NCBI GenBank assembly: GCA_002298785.1
Contig: DBMR01000021.1
Location: 1-64,000 of the forward strand
Direction: 5' to 3'
Source of the DNA: Verrucomicrobia subdivision 3 bacterium UBA693
GTDB lineage: Bacteria; Verrucomicrobiota; Verrucomicrobiia; Limisphaerales; UBA8199
DNA: 64,000 nucleotides
The position numbers and the translations under genes were made by a program. This document shows positions 52,563 through 60,869 of this stretch, one piece after another (position 1 is the first letter of the stretch; each line of letters opens with the position of its first letter). The notes beneath the pieces are model-generated. The model was not told the DNA's origin, did not search any database, and saw only the letters and a list, made by a program, of their open reading frames with translations.

Positions 52563-53495
52563 CTATTTGAAGGCGCTGGTAACTGCGACTCCGTCAAGCT
52601 TTTGAGTCGGCGCCAGGCCTAAAAGCCACAAGGCGGTAGCTGCGGTGTCGCAAGTGCTGATGGGGGCGGCAATTTCAAAGTGCTTTTTCACGCCCTGTCC
52701 CCACGCGATCCAGGGAATCTGGACGTCCTCCATTGTCCCGGCTCCGTGGCCTTTCCCATGGCCGCCGTGGTCCGCCGTGATCATCACCACGCTTCGTTTC
52801 GCGATGCCGGCTTTGCGGATCGCGTTCATCAAGATGTCGAGGGCGGCGTCGGTGTCAGCGAACGCCTTGATTTGCTCGGAAGAGCCCCAACCGCGATCAT
52901 GTCCAACAACGTCGGGATCGGGAAAATGGATAAAGCAAAGGCCCGGTTTATGGGCGAGAATATAGTCGGCAGCGTGCTTCGCCACGATTTGGGCGGCCAC
53001 ACATGCCTCCGCCTTCTTCAGGGGACCACCATTATCGCTTTTGATCACCATCACTGAATTGTTGTGATCGTAATTGAACTCATCCACCGTTCCGGGAATG
53101 AGCAAATGCCGGAACTTCTCTTTGCCCACAAACATGGCAGTTGAGATTCCGGCCTGCTTTACCGTCTGAAATATCGTGGGGATTTTCACTATCCCATTGG
53201 AGGGCACCCAGCCGTTCCAGGTCATCCGGTGCGTTTCCGGCACTACGCCGGTTAGCATCGAGGTATGCGACGGTAAAGTCAGCGAGGGCTTTATGGTTTG
53301 GGCCGTCCACGACACGGCGCCGGCTTTTGCGAGTTTCTGGAGCACCGGCATCCGGGCCTGCTGGATTACGGACGGTTTGCCGCCGTCAATGCTAATGATA
53401 AAAACGTGGTCGGTAGGCGGCTGTGCGCCAGAGGCTGTCACCGCCAGGCTGCAAAAGCAGACTGATAACAGGATCCATGAAATAAATCTGATCAT
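52563..53495 (-). CDS. Secreted alkaline-phosphatase-superfamily phosphodiesterase
   Basis: A 310-residue exported protein of the type I phosphodiesterase/nucleotide pyrophosphatase fold. After the signal peptide it has VFIISIDGGKPS with metal ligand Asp, a Thr nucleophile region in SLTLPSHTSMLTG, IHFPDPDVVGHD, and the metal ligands of TADHGGHGKGH near the end. The substrate is unknown; phosphodiesters, pyrophosphates or sulfated sugars are possible in this superfamily. It lies downstream of the GH78 gene on the same strand (111-base gap), so the two may be co-expressed. It converges with the HerA-like gene. Confidence 0.85.
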   Translation of the reverse strand: MIRFISWILLSVCFCSLAVTASGAQPPTDHVFIISIDGGKPSVIQQARMPVLQKLAKAGAVSWTAQTIKPSLTLPSHTSMLTGVVPETHRMTWNGWVPSNGIVKIPTIFQTVKQAGISTAMFVGKEKFRHLLIPGTVDEFNYDHNNSVMVIKSDNGGPLKKAEACVAAQIVAKHAADYILAHKPGLCFIHFPDPDVVGHDRGWGSSEQIKAFADTDAALDILMNAIRKAGIAKRSVVMITADHGGHGKGHGAGTMEDVQIPWIAWGQGVKKHFEIAAPISTCDTAATALWLLGLAPTQKLDGVAVTSAFK

Positions 53496-53606
53496 TCGTA
53501 TCGGGTTTCCCGCCGGCAAAGGCCCGGCGAAGCCGCGCTACGATGGACCATCGCTGGCTCCTCTTCCAGAGGTAATTTTGAAAACTGCCGGGTGGTCAGT
53601 TTTTGG

Positions 53607-56573
53607 TTATCGCTGGCTGGTGAAGGTGTAGCGTCCTCCGGGAACCTCGATAACCAGTTGGTTCTTCTCGGTGTGCACCACGTGCAGCGTGGGGTTCTGA
53701 GCCAGCGGTTTGCCATTGGCCAGCAGCCCAGTGGGGGCGATGGTCGGCACGGTGACTTCTGCTATCGTGTTGGGCGGTACGGCGACTCTCAGTTCAAAGC
53801 GATTCCCGGTTTGGCGCCATTCGCTTTCGATTCGGCCGCGGGGAGAATCGTAGCGCGCTCGCACCCAGTCCAACGGTTTGGCGGGCGCCTCGAGGCGCAG
53901 TGTCATCGAAGGCGGTCGCGGTTGAATGGCGAAGCGTTGCCAACCCGGTTCCAGCGGCTTCAACCCGGCGAGCGTCCCAAACATCCACTCGCAGACCGCC
54001 CCAAAGGAATAGTGCGCGAAGGAATTCATGGACGCATTTTGTTCCCCGCCAAATCCCTTCTCGCGGGTGAAGCTATTCCAGCGTTCCCAGATGGTGGTGG
54101 CGCCGTTTTCCACCTCGAACCCCCAAGACGGGAATTTGCGGCTTTGGAGCAGGCTCACGGCCAGGTCGTGACCATCCGCCGCGGAGAGCACAGGCAGTAG
54201 GGGCCGCGTGCCCAGAAAGCCGGTGGTAATACCCGAGTTCTTCGCGTCTGCCTTGCTGGTGATCTTGCGCGCGAGCAACTTGGACGCCGCCGACCGGAGG
54301 TGGTCGGGGAGCAAGTCCATCCACAGAGCCAGGGCGTAAGCGGTCTGCGTGTCAACGGCGAGCGAACCATCCGCTTTCACATACTTGGCATTGAAGGCGG
54401 TTTGGATTTTTTGACGCAGGGCCCGGTAACTTGCCGCCTCCTGGTTTTTGCCGATGGCCGTCGCCATTTCCGCCATCAAGCTCGTGGAATATGCGAAATA
54501 CGCGGTATCGATGTAATCAAGGGGTGTGACTTCACCCATGGAGAGCCAATCTCCCCAGTTGTTTCCGTGAACGATTCCCAGGTTGTCCTTGCTGGTGGCT
54601 TTGCGCCACTCGATGAACTTAACCATGGGAGCCCAGCAGCGCTCGATAATGCGGGTGTCGCCATAAGCCTGGTAAATCGCATACGGACAAATAATCCCGG
54701 CGTCACACCAGGCCGTGCCGAAATCCCACCCATGCTGAAACGGGTAGGGAGCGTAGCCGGGAAAGGTGCCGCTGGGCCGCTGGGATTCCATCAGTTCCCG
54801 CAGCCATTTGGTGTAAAACGCGGCCACATCAGCATTGTAAGTGGCAGCACGTACGTAAATCTGGGCATCCCCAGTCCAGCCAAAGCGCTCGTCTCGCTGA
54901 GGACAATCCGTGGGTAGATCCAGGAAATTCGCCCGTTGTGTCCAGACGATGTTCTTGAAGAGCCGGTTCACCATGGGATCCGAGCAGGTGAAATCACTCG
55001 CTAACGGAGTGTCCGAATGCAGCACCAACCCAGTGATCGCGTCTTTCTCCGGTTTTCCCGGATATCCGGTCAGTTCGACGTACTGGAAACCGTGAAAGGT
55101 AAAGCGCGGCACGTAGGTTTCACCTTGCGGGTCGCCCTTCAAGACATAGTGATCAATCGCCCGCGCCTTGCGCAGGTTTTCCGTCATCAGCCGTCCGTCC
55201 GGATGTAGCATCTCCCCGTAGCGCAATTGAATCACAGTGCCGGCGGGTCCCTTGACCTTTAACCGGGCAACGCCGGCAAAGTTTTGCCCGAGATTAAAGA
55301 TATATGCGCCGTTGGTCGTAGTCGTGATCTCGTGCGTGGGAATTTCCTCGATGACCCGCACTGGCAAACCCGGGAAGGACTGAAGCTGAGGTGGTCGGTG
55401 AAAACCAAGGTCTACCTCGCGACCTTCCACCTTGGTGTTTGGTCCGCTGGCGGGATTGACATGCTCATAGAAAGTGGCTTTGACACTTCCGTTGTCCTGG
55501 GCGCGAATAGCGGATTCCCATCCTTGGTCCGAAAAGCCAGGCATGGTCCAACCCGAGGTCTCCCGCCGGGCATCGTAGTACTCGCCCATCAGAAAGTCCG
55601 CTTCGCGGATGGGGCCTTCTCCAGTGGTTTTCCAGGAAGCGTCGGTGGAAATCACCTGGCGCCGGCCGTCGGTGTATTCGATTTCCATCTGTGCCATGAT
55701 GGACGGTGTCTTGCCGTAGGTGTATCGACCGATTTTCTCGGTCCCGATCCCGGTCAGTAATCCGAACCCGATGTAACCAGAGTACCAGCCGTCAGCCACC
55801 CAGGCTGCCAGCGCGTTGCCACCGGCACGCACCTGCGCGGTCACGTCGTACGCCCGGTAATAGGCGCGTTGCCGGTAATCGGTCCAACCGGGCGCGAAGA
55901 AGGCGTCCCCGACTCGCTGGCCGTTCAGGTGCAATTCGTAGATCCCCAGCGCGGTCGCGTAGATTGTCGCCGAGCGCACGCCTTTGTCGGCCTGGAACTC
56001 CTTGCGATATTGTCTTGCTCCGGGCAGATAGAGACTTCCCGGATCCTTGTGCAAATTCGAGGTGTCCCGGTAGCTGATATACTCTGCCTGCCAGTCTGCT
56101 GGTTGCAGCAGGCCCATGCGCCAGACCGCCGTCGTACTCCAACGCGACACCTTCCCTTGCGCATCCCAAACCCGCACCCGCCAATAGCAGCGCTGGCGTG
56201 ATGTGAGCACTTTGCCTTCATAAACGATCTGGGAGGTTACACCGCTGTCGACTTTGCCGGTGTCCCACATATCGGCTTTACCGCTCCGCAACAGCTTCGC
56301 GTCCGACCCAACCTGAATCTGAAAACCGGTTTGGCGCTGCGCCGGGGCGTCCGAGGCGACGAGCCATTCCAATCGTGGTTTCGATTCACCGAGCGCGAGC
56401 GGGTTCTCCAGGTATTCGCAACGCAGCCGGGTGGGCTTCAGACCTGCGGCGTCAGCCACGCCAGCAGTGGCCAGAAAGATAGCCAGGCAAGGTAATGAGA
56501 ATAACCGCAGGGCTTTCGACGCCGTAAAACCGGACGGCTGGCAGACAATGGTGGATATGGTTTCAGTTTTCAT
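53607..56573 (-). CDS. Secreted alpha-L-rhamnosidase, GH78
   Basis: An inverting rhamnosidase that releases L-rhamnose from plant glycans or flavonoid glycosides. The 988-residue product has a signal peptide, a fibronectin-like N-domain (THLRCEYL-type start), Bac_rhamnosid_N (FFAPGWTDYRQRAYYRAYDV), a beta domain, the six-hairpin catalytic domain with DCPQRDERFGWTGD and its acidic residues, and a C-terminal beta domain. It lacks the inserted galactose-binding-like region of the GH78 protein at 24.1-27.4 kb, so the two are diverged paralogues. It lies directly downstream of the deoR gene on the same strand, in the region that carries the BMC operon. The start was set at MKTETISTIV, before the signal peptide. 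Confidence 0.93.
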   Translation of the reverse strand: MKTETISTIVCQPSGFTASKALRLFSLPCLAIFLATAGVADAAGLKPTRLRCEYLENPLALGESKPRLEWLVASDAPAQRQTGFQIQVGSDAKLLRSGKADMWDTGKVDSGVTSQIVYEGKVLTSRQRCYWRVRVWDAQGKVSRWSTTAVWRMGLLQPADWQAEYISYRDTSNLHKDPGSLYLPGARQYRKEFQADKGVRSATIYATALGIYELHLNGQRVGDAFFAPGWTDYRQRAYYRAYDVTAQVRAGGNALAAWVADGWYSGYIGFGLLTGIGTEKIGRYTYGKTPSIMAQMEIEYTDGRRQVISTDASWKTTGEGPIREADFLMGEYYDARRETSGWTMPGFSDQGWESAIRAQDNGSVKATFYEHVNPASGPNTKVEGREVDLGFHRPPQLQSFPGLPVRVIEEIPTHEITTTTNGAYIFNLGQNFAGVARLKVKGPAGTVIQLRYGEMLHPDGRLMTENLRKARAIDHYVLKGDPQGETYVPRFTFHGFQYVELTGYPGKPEKDAITGLVLHSDTPLASDFTCSDPMVNRLFKNIVWTQRANFLDLPTDCPQRDERFGWTGDAQIYVRAATYNADVAAFYTKWLRELMESQRPSGTFPGYAPYPFQHGWDFGTAWCDAGIICPYAIYQAYGDTRIIERCWAPMVKFIEWRKATSKDNLGIVHGNNWGDWLSMGEVTPLDYIDTAYFAYSTSLMAEMATAIGKNQEAASYRALRQKIQTAFNAKYVKADGSLAVDTQTAYALALWMDLLPDHLRSAASKLLARKITSKADAKNSGITTGFLGTRPLLPVLSAADGHDLAVSLLQSRKFPSWGFEVENGATTIWERWNSFTREKGFGGEQNASMNSFAHYSFGAVCEWMFGTLAGLKPLEPGWQRFAIQPRPPSMTLRLEAPAKPLDWVRARYDSPRGRIESEWRQTGNRFELRVAVPPNTIAEVTVPTIAPTGLLANGKPLAQNPTLHVVHTEKNQLVIEVPGGRYTFTSQR

Positions 56574-56638
56574 GCTGGTTCGAGTATTTGACGTGTCCCT
56601 TCCTGCCTCGATGTGGCCCACGCAGGCTTCCCCGCCGA

Positions 56639-57418
56639 TCAGTTCGTTTCCGCGCTTTGAGCTGGAGCAACAATAACTTCAAGGTCCCGGGCCCGCAGCT
56701 TTTCAATCAGGTCAATTGGAGTGGCGGCGTCGGTCACAATGGTGTCGATGGCTTCCAGTCCGCATAACGGCAGCACGGAGCGCCGCCCAAATTTCGTGTG
56801 GTCCAGGCAAAAGATCACGCGGCTGGCGGCTTGGATCATGGCTCGCTGGATATCAATCAGTAAACCGTGGGAATTGGTGAACCCTTCCTCGGTTACCCCG
56901 CCGGCGCTCATGATCGCCGTGTCCGCGTGCATCTTCGAAAATGCCTCCACTGCCAGCGGCCCGACCAGCACTCCCAGGCGGGGATAAATCACTCCGCCCG
57001 AAACCACCACCTCGAGTCGGTTGGCAGAGGCGAACAGGTTGGCCACCGGCAGGGAGTTGGTCACGATTTGCGGACGCTTATTCTCAATATACCTCGCCAC
57101 GTGATAAACAGTCGTGCCGGCGTCCAGAATCACACTGGTGTTTGGGGCCACTAGCGCGGCGGCGGTTTTGCCAATCGCCTCTTTCTCCGACAACTGATGC
57201 GTGTCTCGAGCGGCGAAAGTGAATTCATCCGAACGCGGCACTACCACGCGGGCACCCCCATGCGTCCTTTGAAAACTTCCAGAAACTTCCAAGACCGAGA
57301 TGTCCCGTCTTATGGTGGATACTGAGGCCCCCACTTGCCGCGAAATCTCCTCAAGTGATGCGAATTCAACCTGTTGCAGATATTCCGCGATTCGATGCTG
57401 GCGCTCTTCGGGCTGCAT
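56639..57418 (-). CDS. DeoR-family transcriptional regulator
   Basis: A 259-residue regulator. Residues 1-57 hold the DeoR winged HTH (HRIAEYLQQVEFASLEEISR, then ASVSTIRRDISVLE). The remainder is the DeoR sensor domain (VILDAGTTVYHVAR, VVVSGGVIYPRLG, HTKFGRRSVLPL) that binds a phosphorylated sugar. It is divergent from the BMC operon and upstream of the GH78 gene, so it most likely represses both by sensing an intermediate such as a deoxyhexulose phosphate (inference). A candidate operator lies in the shared 86-base promoter. The start MQPEERQHRI was preferred over a start 13 codons upstream. Confidence 0.93.
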   Translation of the reverse strand: MQPEERQHRIAEYLQQVEFASLEEISRQVGASVSTIRRDISVLEVSGSFQRTHGGARVVVPRSDEFTFAARDTHQLSEKEAIGKTAAALVAPNTSVILDAGTTVYHVARYIENKRPQIVTNSLPVANLFASANRLEVVVSGGVIYPRLGVLVGPLAVEAFSKMHADTAIMSAGGVTEEGFTNSHGLLIDIQRAMIQAASRVIFCLDHTKFGRRSVLPLCGLEAIDTIVTDAATPIDLIEKLRARDLEVIVAPAQSAETN

Positions 57419-57443
57419 GACGTTGAAGATCATGAAAGAAATT

Positions 57444-57472
57444 GGAATATTTTGCAATATTTATTTTGACAA
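57444..57472 (-). promoter_or_regulatory. Candidate deoR promoter
   Basis: On the minus strand TTGTCA (57467-57472) is followed after 17 bases by TATTCC (57444-57449). The -35 box matches five of six, the -10 only three. It overlaps the inverted repeat at 57446-57461. Confidence 0.35.
57446..57461. promoter_or_regulatory. Candidate DeoR operator
   Basis: A perfect inverted repeat, AATATT-TTGC-AATATT, in a strongly AT-rich patch between the divergent deoR and pduL genes. A binding site here would overlap the deoR -10 region and lie just upstream of a TTGACA (57466-57471) facing pduL, for which no good -10 box was found. Confidence 0.5.
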
Positions 57473-57504
57473 TCTTTCGATTTCTAGCAAAACTGCGCCC
57501 AGTT

Positions 57505-58182
57505 ATGGTAGGCACAAACGCTTTGCCGCATCGAGCGGTCATCGAACATTTGGTGCGCCAAGCCGTTTATCAACGGTTGGGTCAGCCCCTGCCCAAAGCA
57601 GCCGCAGGTGCAAATCCACTCGTGGTGAATGTGAGTGCGCGGCACTGCCATTTGACGCAACAGGCAGTGGAGGCGCTTTTTGGTCCGGGCCATCAACTGA
57701 CGGTTCATAAATGGCTCTACCAGGATGGGCAGTTCGCCGCCAAGGAAACGCTCACGCTGATTGGCCCGCGAAGCCGGGTGATTTCCAACCTGCGCATCCT
57801 TGGTCCTTGCCGCAACCTCAATCAGGTAGAGCTTTCCTACACGGATGGCATCGCGTTGGGCTTTGATCTACCGCTCCGAATTTCTGGTGACATAAAGGGC
57901 ACGTTGGGCGGCATGCTGATGGGGCCGGCGGGCTTTTTCGAGATGTCTGAAGGTGTGATTCGCGCGCTGCGGCATGTGCACATGTCCCCGGCGGATGCCA
58001 GCTTTTTCGGGGTGAAAGCAGGCGAGGCGATGAAATTGAAGATCGGCGGGCCATGCGGGATTGTGCTGGATCGGATGCTGGTCCGCGTGGATCCGAGCTT
58101 CAAACTCGAAGTCCACATTGATACGGACGAGGGCAATGCCTGCAACCTGCAACCCGACACACCGTGCGAGCTGGTGAAATGA
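57505..58182 (+). CDS. pduL: BMC phosphate acyltransferase
   Basis: PduL moves the acyl group from CoA to phosphate inside the compartment, recycling CoA. The 225-residue product has two PTAC beta-barrel domains. The metal ligands are in place: H47 and H49 (SARHCHL), E109, H157 and H159 (RHVHMSP) and H204. An N-terminal amphipathic helix of about 17 residues (HRAVIEHLVRQAVYQRLG) followed by a Pro/Ala/Gly linker is a typical encapsulation peptide. The start MVGTNALPHR was chosen; 21 open codons upstream overlap the deoR promoter and do not resemble PduL. It is the first gene of the BMC operon. Confidence 0.94.
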   Translation: MVGTNALPHRAVIEHLVRQAVYQRLGQPLPKAAAGANPLVVNVSARHCHLTQQAVEALFGPGHQLTVHKWLYQDGQFAAKETLTLIGPRSRVISNLRILGPCRNLNQVELSYTDGIALGFDLPLRISGDIKGTLGGMLMGPAGFFEMSEGVIRALRHVHMSPADASFFGVKAGEAMKLKIGGPCGIVLDRMLVRVDPSFKLEVHIDTDEGNACNLQPDTPCELVK

Positions 58183-58291
58183 CTTTGGCCATCTGACCGG
58201 GGAAGGGGCGGCTGGCCTGTTTTTCTTGGGAAGAGCAGGGCGGTGACCCCGAGGGACAACGGAAACGAGCAATTTAACAACGACAAACATT

Positions 58292-58582
58292 ATGAGCGAA
58301 GCATTAGGAATGATAGAAACAAAAGGATACGTCGGCAGCGTGGAAGCCAGCGATGCCATGGTGAAAGCCGCCAACGTAACATTGGTCAAGACGATACCCA
58401 TTGGTGGTGGGCTGATCACCGTTCTCTGCAAGGGGGACGTGGGCAGCGTCAAAGCCGCGGTCGACGCCGGGGCGCGGGCGGCTTCCAAAGTGGGGGAACT
58501 CGTTAGTTCCCACATCCTGGCGCGGCCGCATGAAGATTTATTGAAATCCTTCCTGGGTGAGCCGGCCAACAAGGCCAAGTAA
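58292..58582 (+). CDS. BMC-H shell protein 1
   Basis: A hexameric single-domain shell protein, 96 residues, building the facets of the organelle. The start MSEALGMIETKGYVGSVEA, the assembly-edge Lys and the HILARPHED end are typical. The pore loop reads IGGGL. A short tail with Lys/Asn follows. No clear ribosome binding site precedes the ATG, and a 109-base gap separates it from pduL. Confidence 0.96.
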   Translation: MSEALGMIETKGYVGSVEASDAMVKAANVTLVKTIPIGGGLITVLCKGDVGSVKAAVDAGARAASKVGELVSSHILARPHEDLLKSFLGEPANKAK

Positions 58583-58614
58583 GCCGTCCCTAAACTCCGT
58601 ATCAAGGAATCTTT

Positions 58615-58893
58615 ATGAGTCAACAAGCTATTGGAATGATCGAGTGCAAAGGGCTGTGCCCGCTGTTGGAAGCGTGCGATGCCGCCCTTAAATCCGCCAA
58701 CGTGACGCTGGTGGGTTGGGAAAAGATTGGCAGCGGATATGTGACCGGTTTCTTCCGTGGCGACGTCGCCGCGGTCAAAGCCGCGACTGACGCCGGCGCC
58801 GCGGCCGCTTCGCAGGTTGGCCAGGTGGTGAGCGTGCAAGTCATCCCCCGCCCGCACGAAGGTCTGTCTGCCCTGGGCAAGTGGCTGCAATAA
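58615..58893 (+). CDS. BMC-H shell protein 2
   Basis: A second hexameric shell protein of 92 residues, 32 bases after the first. It has Cys residues where the paralogues have Thr or Val (IECKGLCPLLEACDA). The pore loop reads IGSGY, close to the PduA-type GSG pore. Strong ribosome binding site (AAGGA). Confidence 0.96.
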   Translation: MSQQAIGMIECKGLCPLLEACDAALKSANVTLVGWEKIGSGYVTGFFRGDVAAVKAATDAGAAAASQVGQVVSVQVIPRPHEGLSALGKWLQ

Positions 58894-58931
58894 CCGCTTT
58901 GCCGGACTGATCTGAACGCGCCGCCCGAGCC

Positions 58932-60122
58932 ATGAAAGTGCTCATCGCCAATCTCGGCTCCACTTCCCTGAAGTGGCGGCTGTTCGATTTCTCGAACGGC
59001 CAGGAGCAAATGCTGCACAAAGGCGGATTCGAGCGCGTGGCGGACTATCCTCAGGCCATCAATGATTGTCTGGGGCAATTGACGGCGGCGGGAGTGATTA
59101 AGACCGGGGCCGAACTGGCTGCGGTCGGCTTCAAAACGATCATGGCGCGCGGTTACAACGGGTGCGTGCGGCTTGATGAAGCGGTCGTCAGCGCCATGGA
59201 GGCCTTCAGCGATATTGCTCCGGCTCACAATCCTCCCTACATCACCGGCATCCGCCTGTTCGCTCAGCAGATGCCGGAGGTGCCCCTGGTGGGGCTTTTT
59301 GAGACGGCGTTTTACCAGTGGATTTCGCCGGCGGCATCGCGCTATGCCGTGCCGGAGGACTGGCATGCCGCCGGGGTGCGCCGCTGGGGCTTTCACGGAG
59401 CCAGCCACAAGTTCATTGCCGAGCGCTCCGCCGAATTGTTGGGGCGTCAGGACGTGGCGGAACGCGCCCGCCGACTTTATGTGAACCAGGGCGCCGCGCC
59501 GGTTGCGGCCCCCAGTCTGCGGGTTATTTCGTGCCATCTCGGCGGCAGTTCGTCGGTTACCGGGATTCGCGACGGCGTGGCCCTCGGAACGAGCATGGGG
59601 TTGAGTCCGCAATCCGGTTTGCCCCAGAACAACCGCGTTGGCGACCTCGATTCCTTTGCTTTGCCTTACATTACGCGCGCACTGGGTTTGAGTTTGGATG
59701 AAGCGGAAAAAATCTTGTGCCAGGATTCCGGTCTAAAGGCGCTGTCGGGGGGCTTCAATGACATCCGCGACATCGAAGCGCAGGCCCGGCAGGGGAATGC
59801 CAAAGCCCAGCTCGCTTTAGATGTCCTCGTGCAGCAAGCGCGGCACTGGATCGGCGCGTTCCTGCTGGAATTGGACGGCGCGGACGCCCTGGTGTTCACC
59901 GCCGGGATTGGCGAGAACAACTCCACGGTGCGGGAAGCCGTTTGTCGCAATTTGTCCGGGCTGGGATTGAAACTGGACCCGGAAAAGAACCGGTCGGTCA
60001 AAGCGGTGGAAGCCGTGATCAGCGCACCGGATTCGCGCGTGAAAATCATGGTGGTGCCGGCCAATGAAGAACTGGTGGTCGCCCGCGAAGTTAAACGATT
60101 TTTGGAAAACGCGGCGAGGTGA
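58932..60122 (+). CDS. ackA: Acetate/propionate-kinase-family acyl kinase
   Basis: This 396-residue kinase should turn the acyl phosphate made by PduL into acid plus ATP, for example lactoyl phosphate to lactate. ASKHA-fold signatures: NLGSTSLKW at the N-terminus, HNPPYITGI with H99, GFHGASHKF, CHLGGSSS, TAGIGENN. Several conserved positions differ from standard acetate kinases: the essential Asp of FDTAF is Glu (E124 in LFETAFYQW), HRVVHGG reads MARGYNG, and the DTSMGFTPLEG segment reads GTSMGLSPQSG. It may therefore have altered substrate range or rate. No encapsulation peptide is seen. It sits between shell genes in the BMC operon. Confidence 0.88.
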   Translation: MKVLIANLGSTSLKWRLFDFSNGQEQMLHKGGFERVADYPQAINDCLGQLTAAGVIKTGAELAAVGFKTIMARGYNGCVRLDEAVVSAMEAFSDIAPAHNPPYITGIRLFAQQMPEVPLVGLFETAFYQWISPAASRYAVPEDWHAAGVRRWGFHGASHKFIAERSAELLGRQDVAERARRLYVNQGAAPVAAPSLRVISCHLGGSSSVTGIRDGVALGTSMGLSPQSGLPQNNRVGDLDSFALPYITRALGLSLDEAEKILCQDSGLKALSGGFNDIRDIEAQARQGNAKAQLALDVLVQQARHWIGAFLLELDGADALVFTAGIGENNSTVREAVCRNLSGLGLKLDPEKNRSVKAVEAVISAPDSRVKIMVVPANEELVVAREVKRFLENAAR

Positions 60123-60178
60123 GTCCTCGTGGCGTCAGATTTGTCGAGAATTAACAATACAAGCAACAGGATCGAATT

Positions 60179-60472
60179 ATGGCTCATCAAGCAATTGGAA
60201 TGATTGAAACGCGCGGCCTGGTCGCGCTGGTGGAAGGCACGGACGCCATGCTGAAGGCGGCGAACGTGGAACTGGCGGGACCGATGACCCAGGTGGGTAA
60301 CGCGCTGGTAACCGCGGTAGTAGTTGGCGACGTGGCGGCGGTGAAAGCCGCTACCGACGCCGGGGCCCAGGCGATCAAAGCCATCAAAGGCGAAGTGGTC
60401 AGTGTTCACGTGATTGCTCGTCCGCACGCGGATGTCGAGGCGGTGCTGCCGAAGAAACCGGCGGTGAAATAA
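60179..60472 (+). CDS. BMC-H shell protein 3
   Basis: A third hexameric shell protein, 97 residues, separated from the other two by the kinase gene. Core residues match BMC-H (MIETRGLVALVEGTDAMLKA, VVSVHVIARPH), but the pore loop reads VGNAL, unlike the other two. It ends in a Lys/Pro tail. The ribosome binding site is good (AGGA). A strong hairpin follows before the next gene. Confidence 0.96.
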   Translation: MAHQAIGMIETRGLVALVEGTDAMLKAANVELAGPMTQVGNALVTAVVVGDVAAVKAATDAGAQAIKAIKGEVVSVHVIARPHADVEAVLPKKPAVK

Positions 60473-60507
60473 TCGTTCGGGGACGACGGGCACGGGCACG
60501 CGCATTT

Positions 60508-60524
60508 GGCGCGGACTCCGCGCC
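60508..60524 (+). promoter_or_regulatory. Intercistronic hairpin before BMC-P
   Basis: A perfect 7-bp GC-only stem with an ACT loop (GGCGCGG 60508-60514, CCGCGCC 60518-60524), 19 bases before the first BMC-P start codon and without a T-tract. It could mark an mRNA processing or stability boundary between abundant hexamer and rare pentamer messages. Confidence 0.45.
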
Positions 60525-60543
60525 CTGCAAGAAAAGGCAACCT

Positions 60544-60855
60544 ATGTTCCTGGCCAGAGTAGAAGGCGCGGTCGTCGCCACTAAGAAGGACCCCTCCATG
60601 AGCGGTCGGAAGCTGCTGCTGCTGCGGCCGCAATTGGTGGACGATAAGGATCCCGGTAAATTCCGGCCCGGCGCCAATACGATTGTGGCGGTGGACAGTG
60701 TGGGAGCCGGCGTGGGCGAGTTGGTGCTTTTTTGCCAGGGCAGTTCGGCCCGTCTCGCCCCCAATCTGAAGGACGCGCCCGTCGATGCCGTCATTATCGG
60801 CATCGTGGATACGGTGGATGTCCTCGGGAAAGAAATCTACAACGCCAAGACCTGA
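60544..60855 (+). CDS. BMC-P shell vertex protein 1 (EutN/CcmL)
   Basis: A pentameric shell protein of 103 residues that caps the vertices of the organelle. It has the family start MFLARVEGAVVATKK and the central VDSVGAGVGELVLFCQGSSAR, and ends with IIGIVDTVDV. The ribosome binding site (GAAAAGG) is good. The AldDH gene follows 14 bases later. Confidence 0.96.
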   Translation: MFLARVEGAVVATKKDPSMSGRKLLLLRPQLVDDKDPGKFRPGANTIVAVDSVGAGVGELVLFCQGSSARLAPNLKDAPVDAVIIGIVDTVDVLGKEIYNAKT

Positions 60856-60869
60856 ACCGCTGAATTTGC

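Noticed and set aside
58183..58291. Possible terminator between pduL and BMC-H 1 (GGCCA/TGGCC with a T-rich tail)
   Set aside because: The stem is five bases with a loop of over 20; too weak to report as a terminator.
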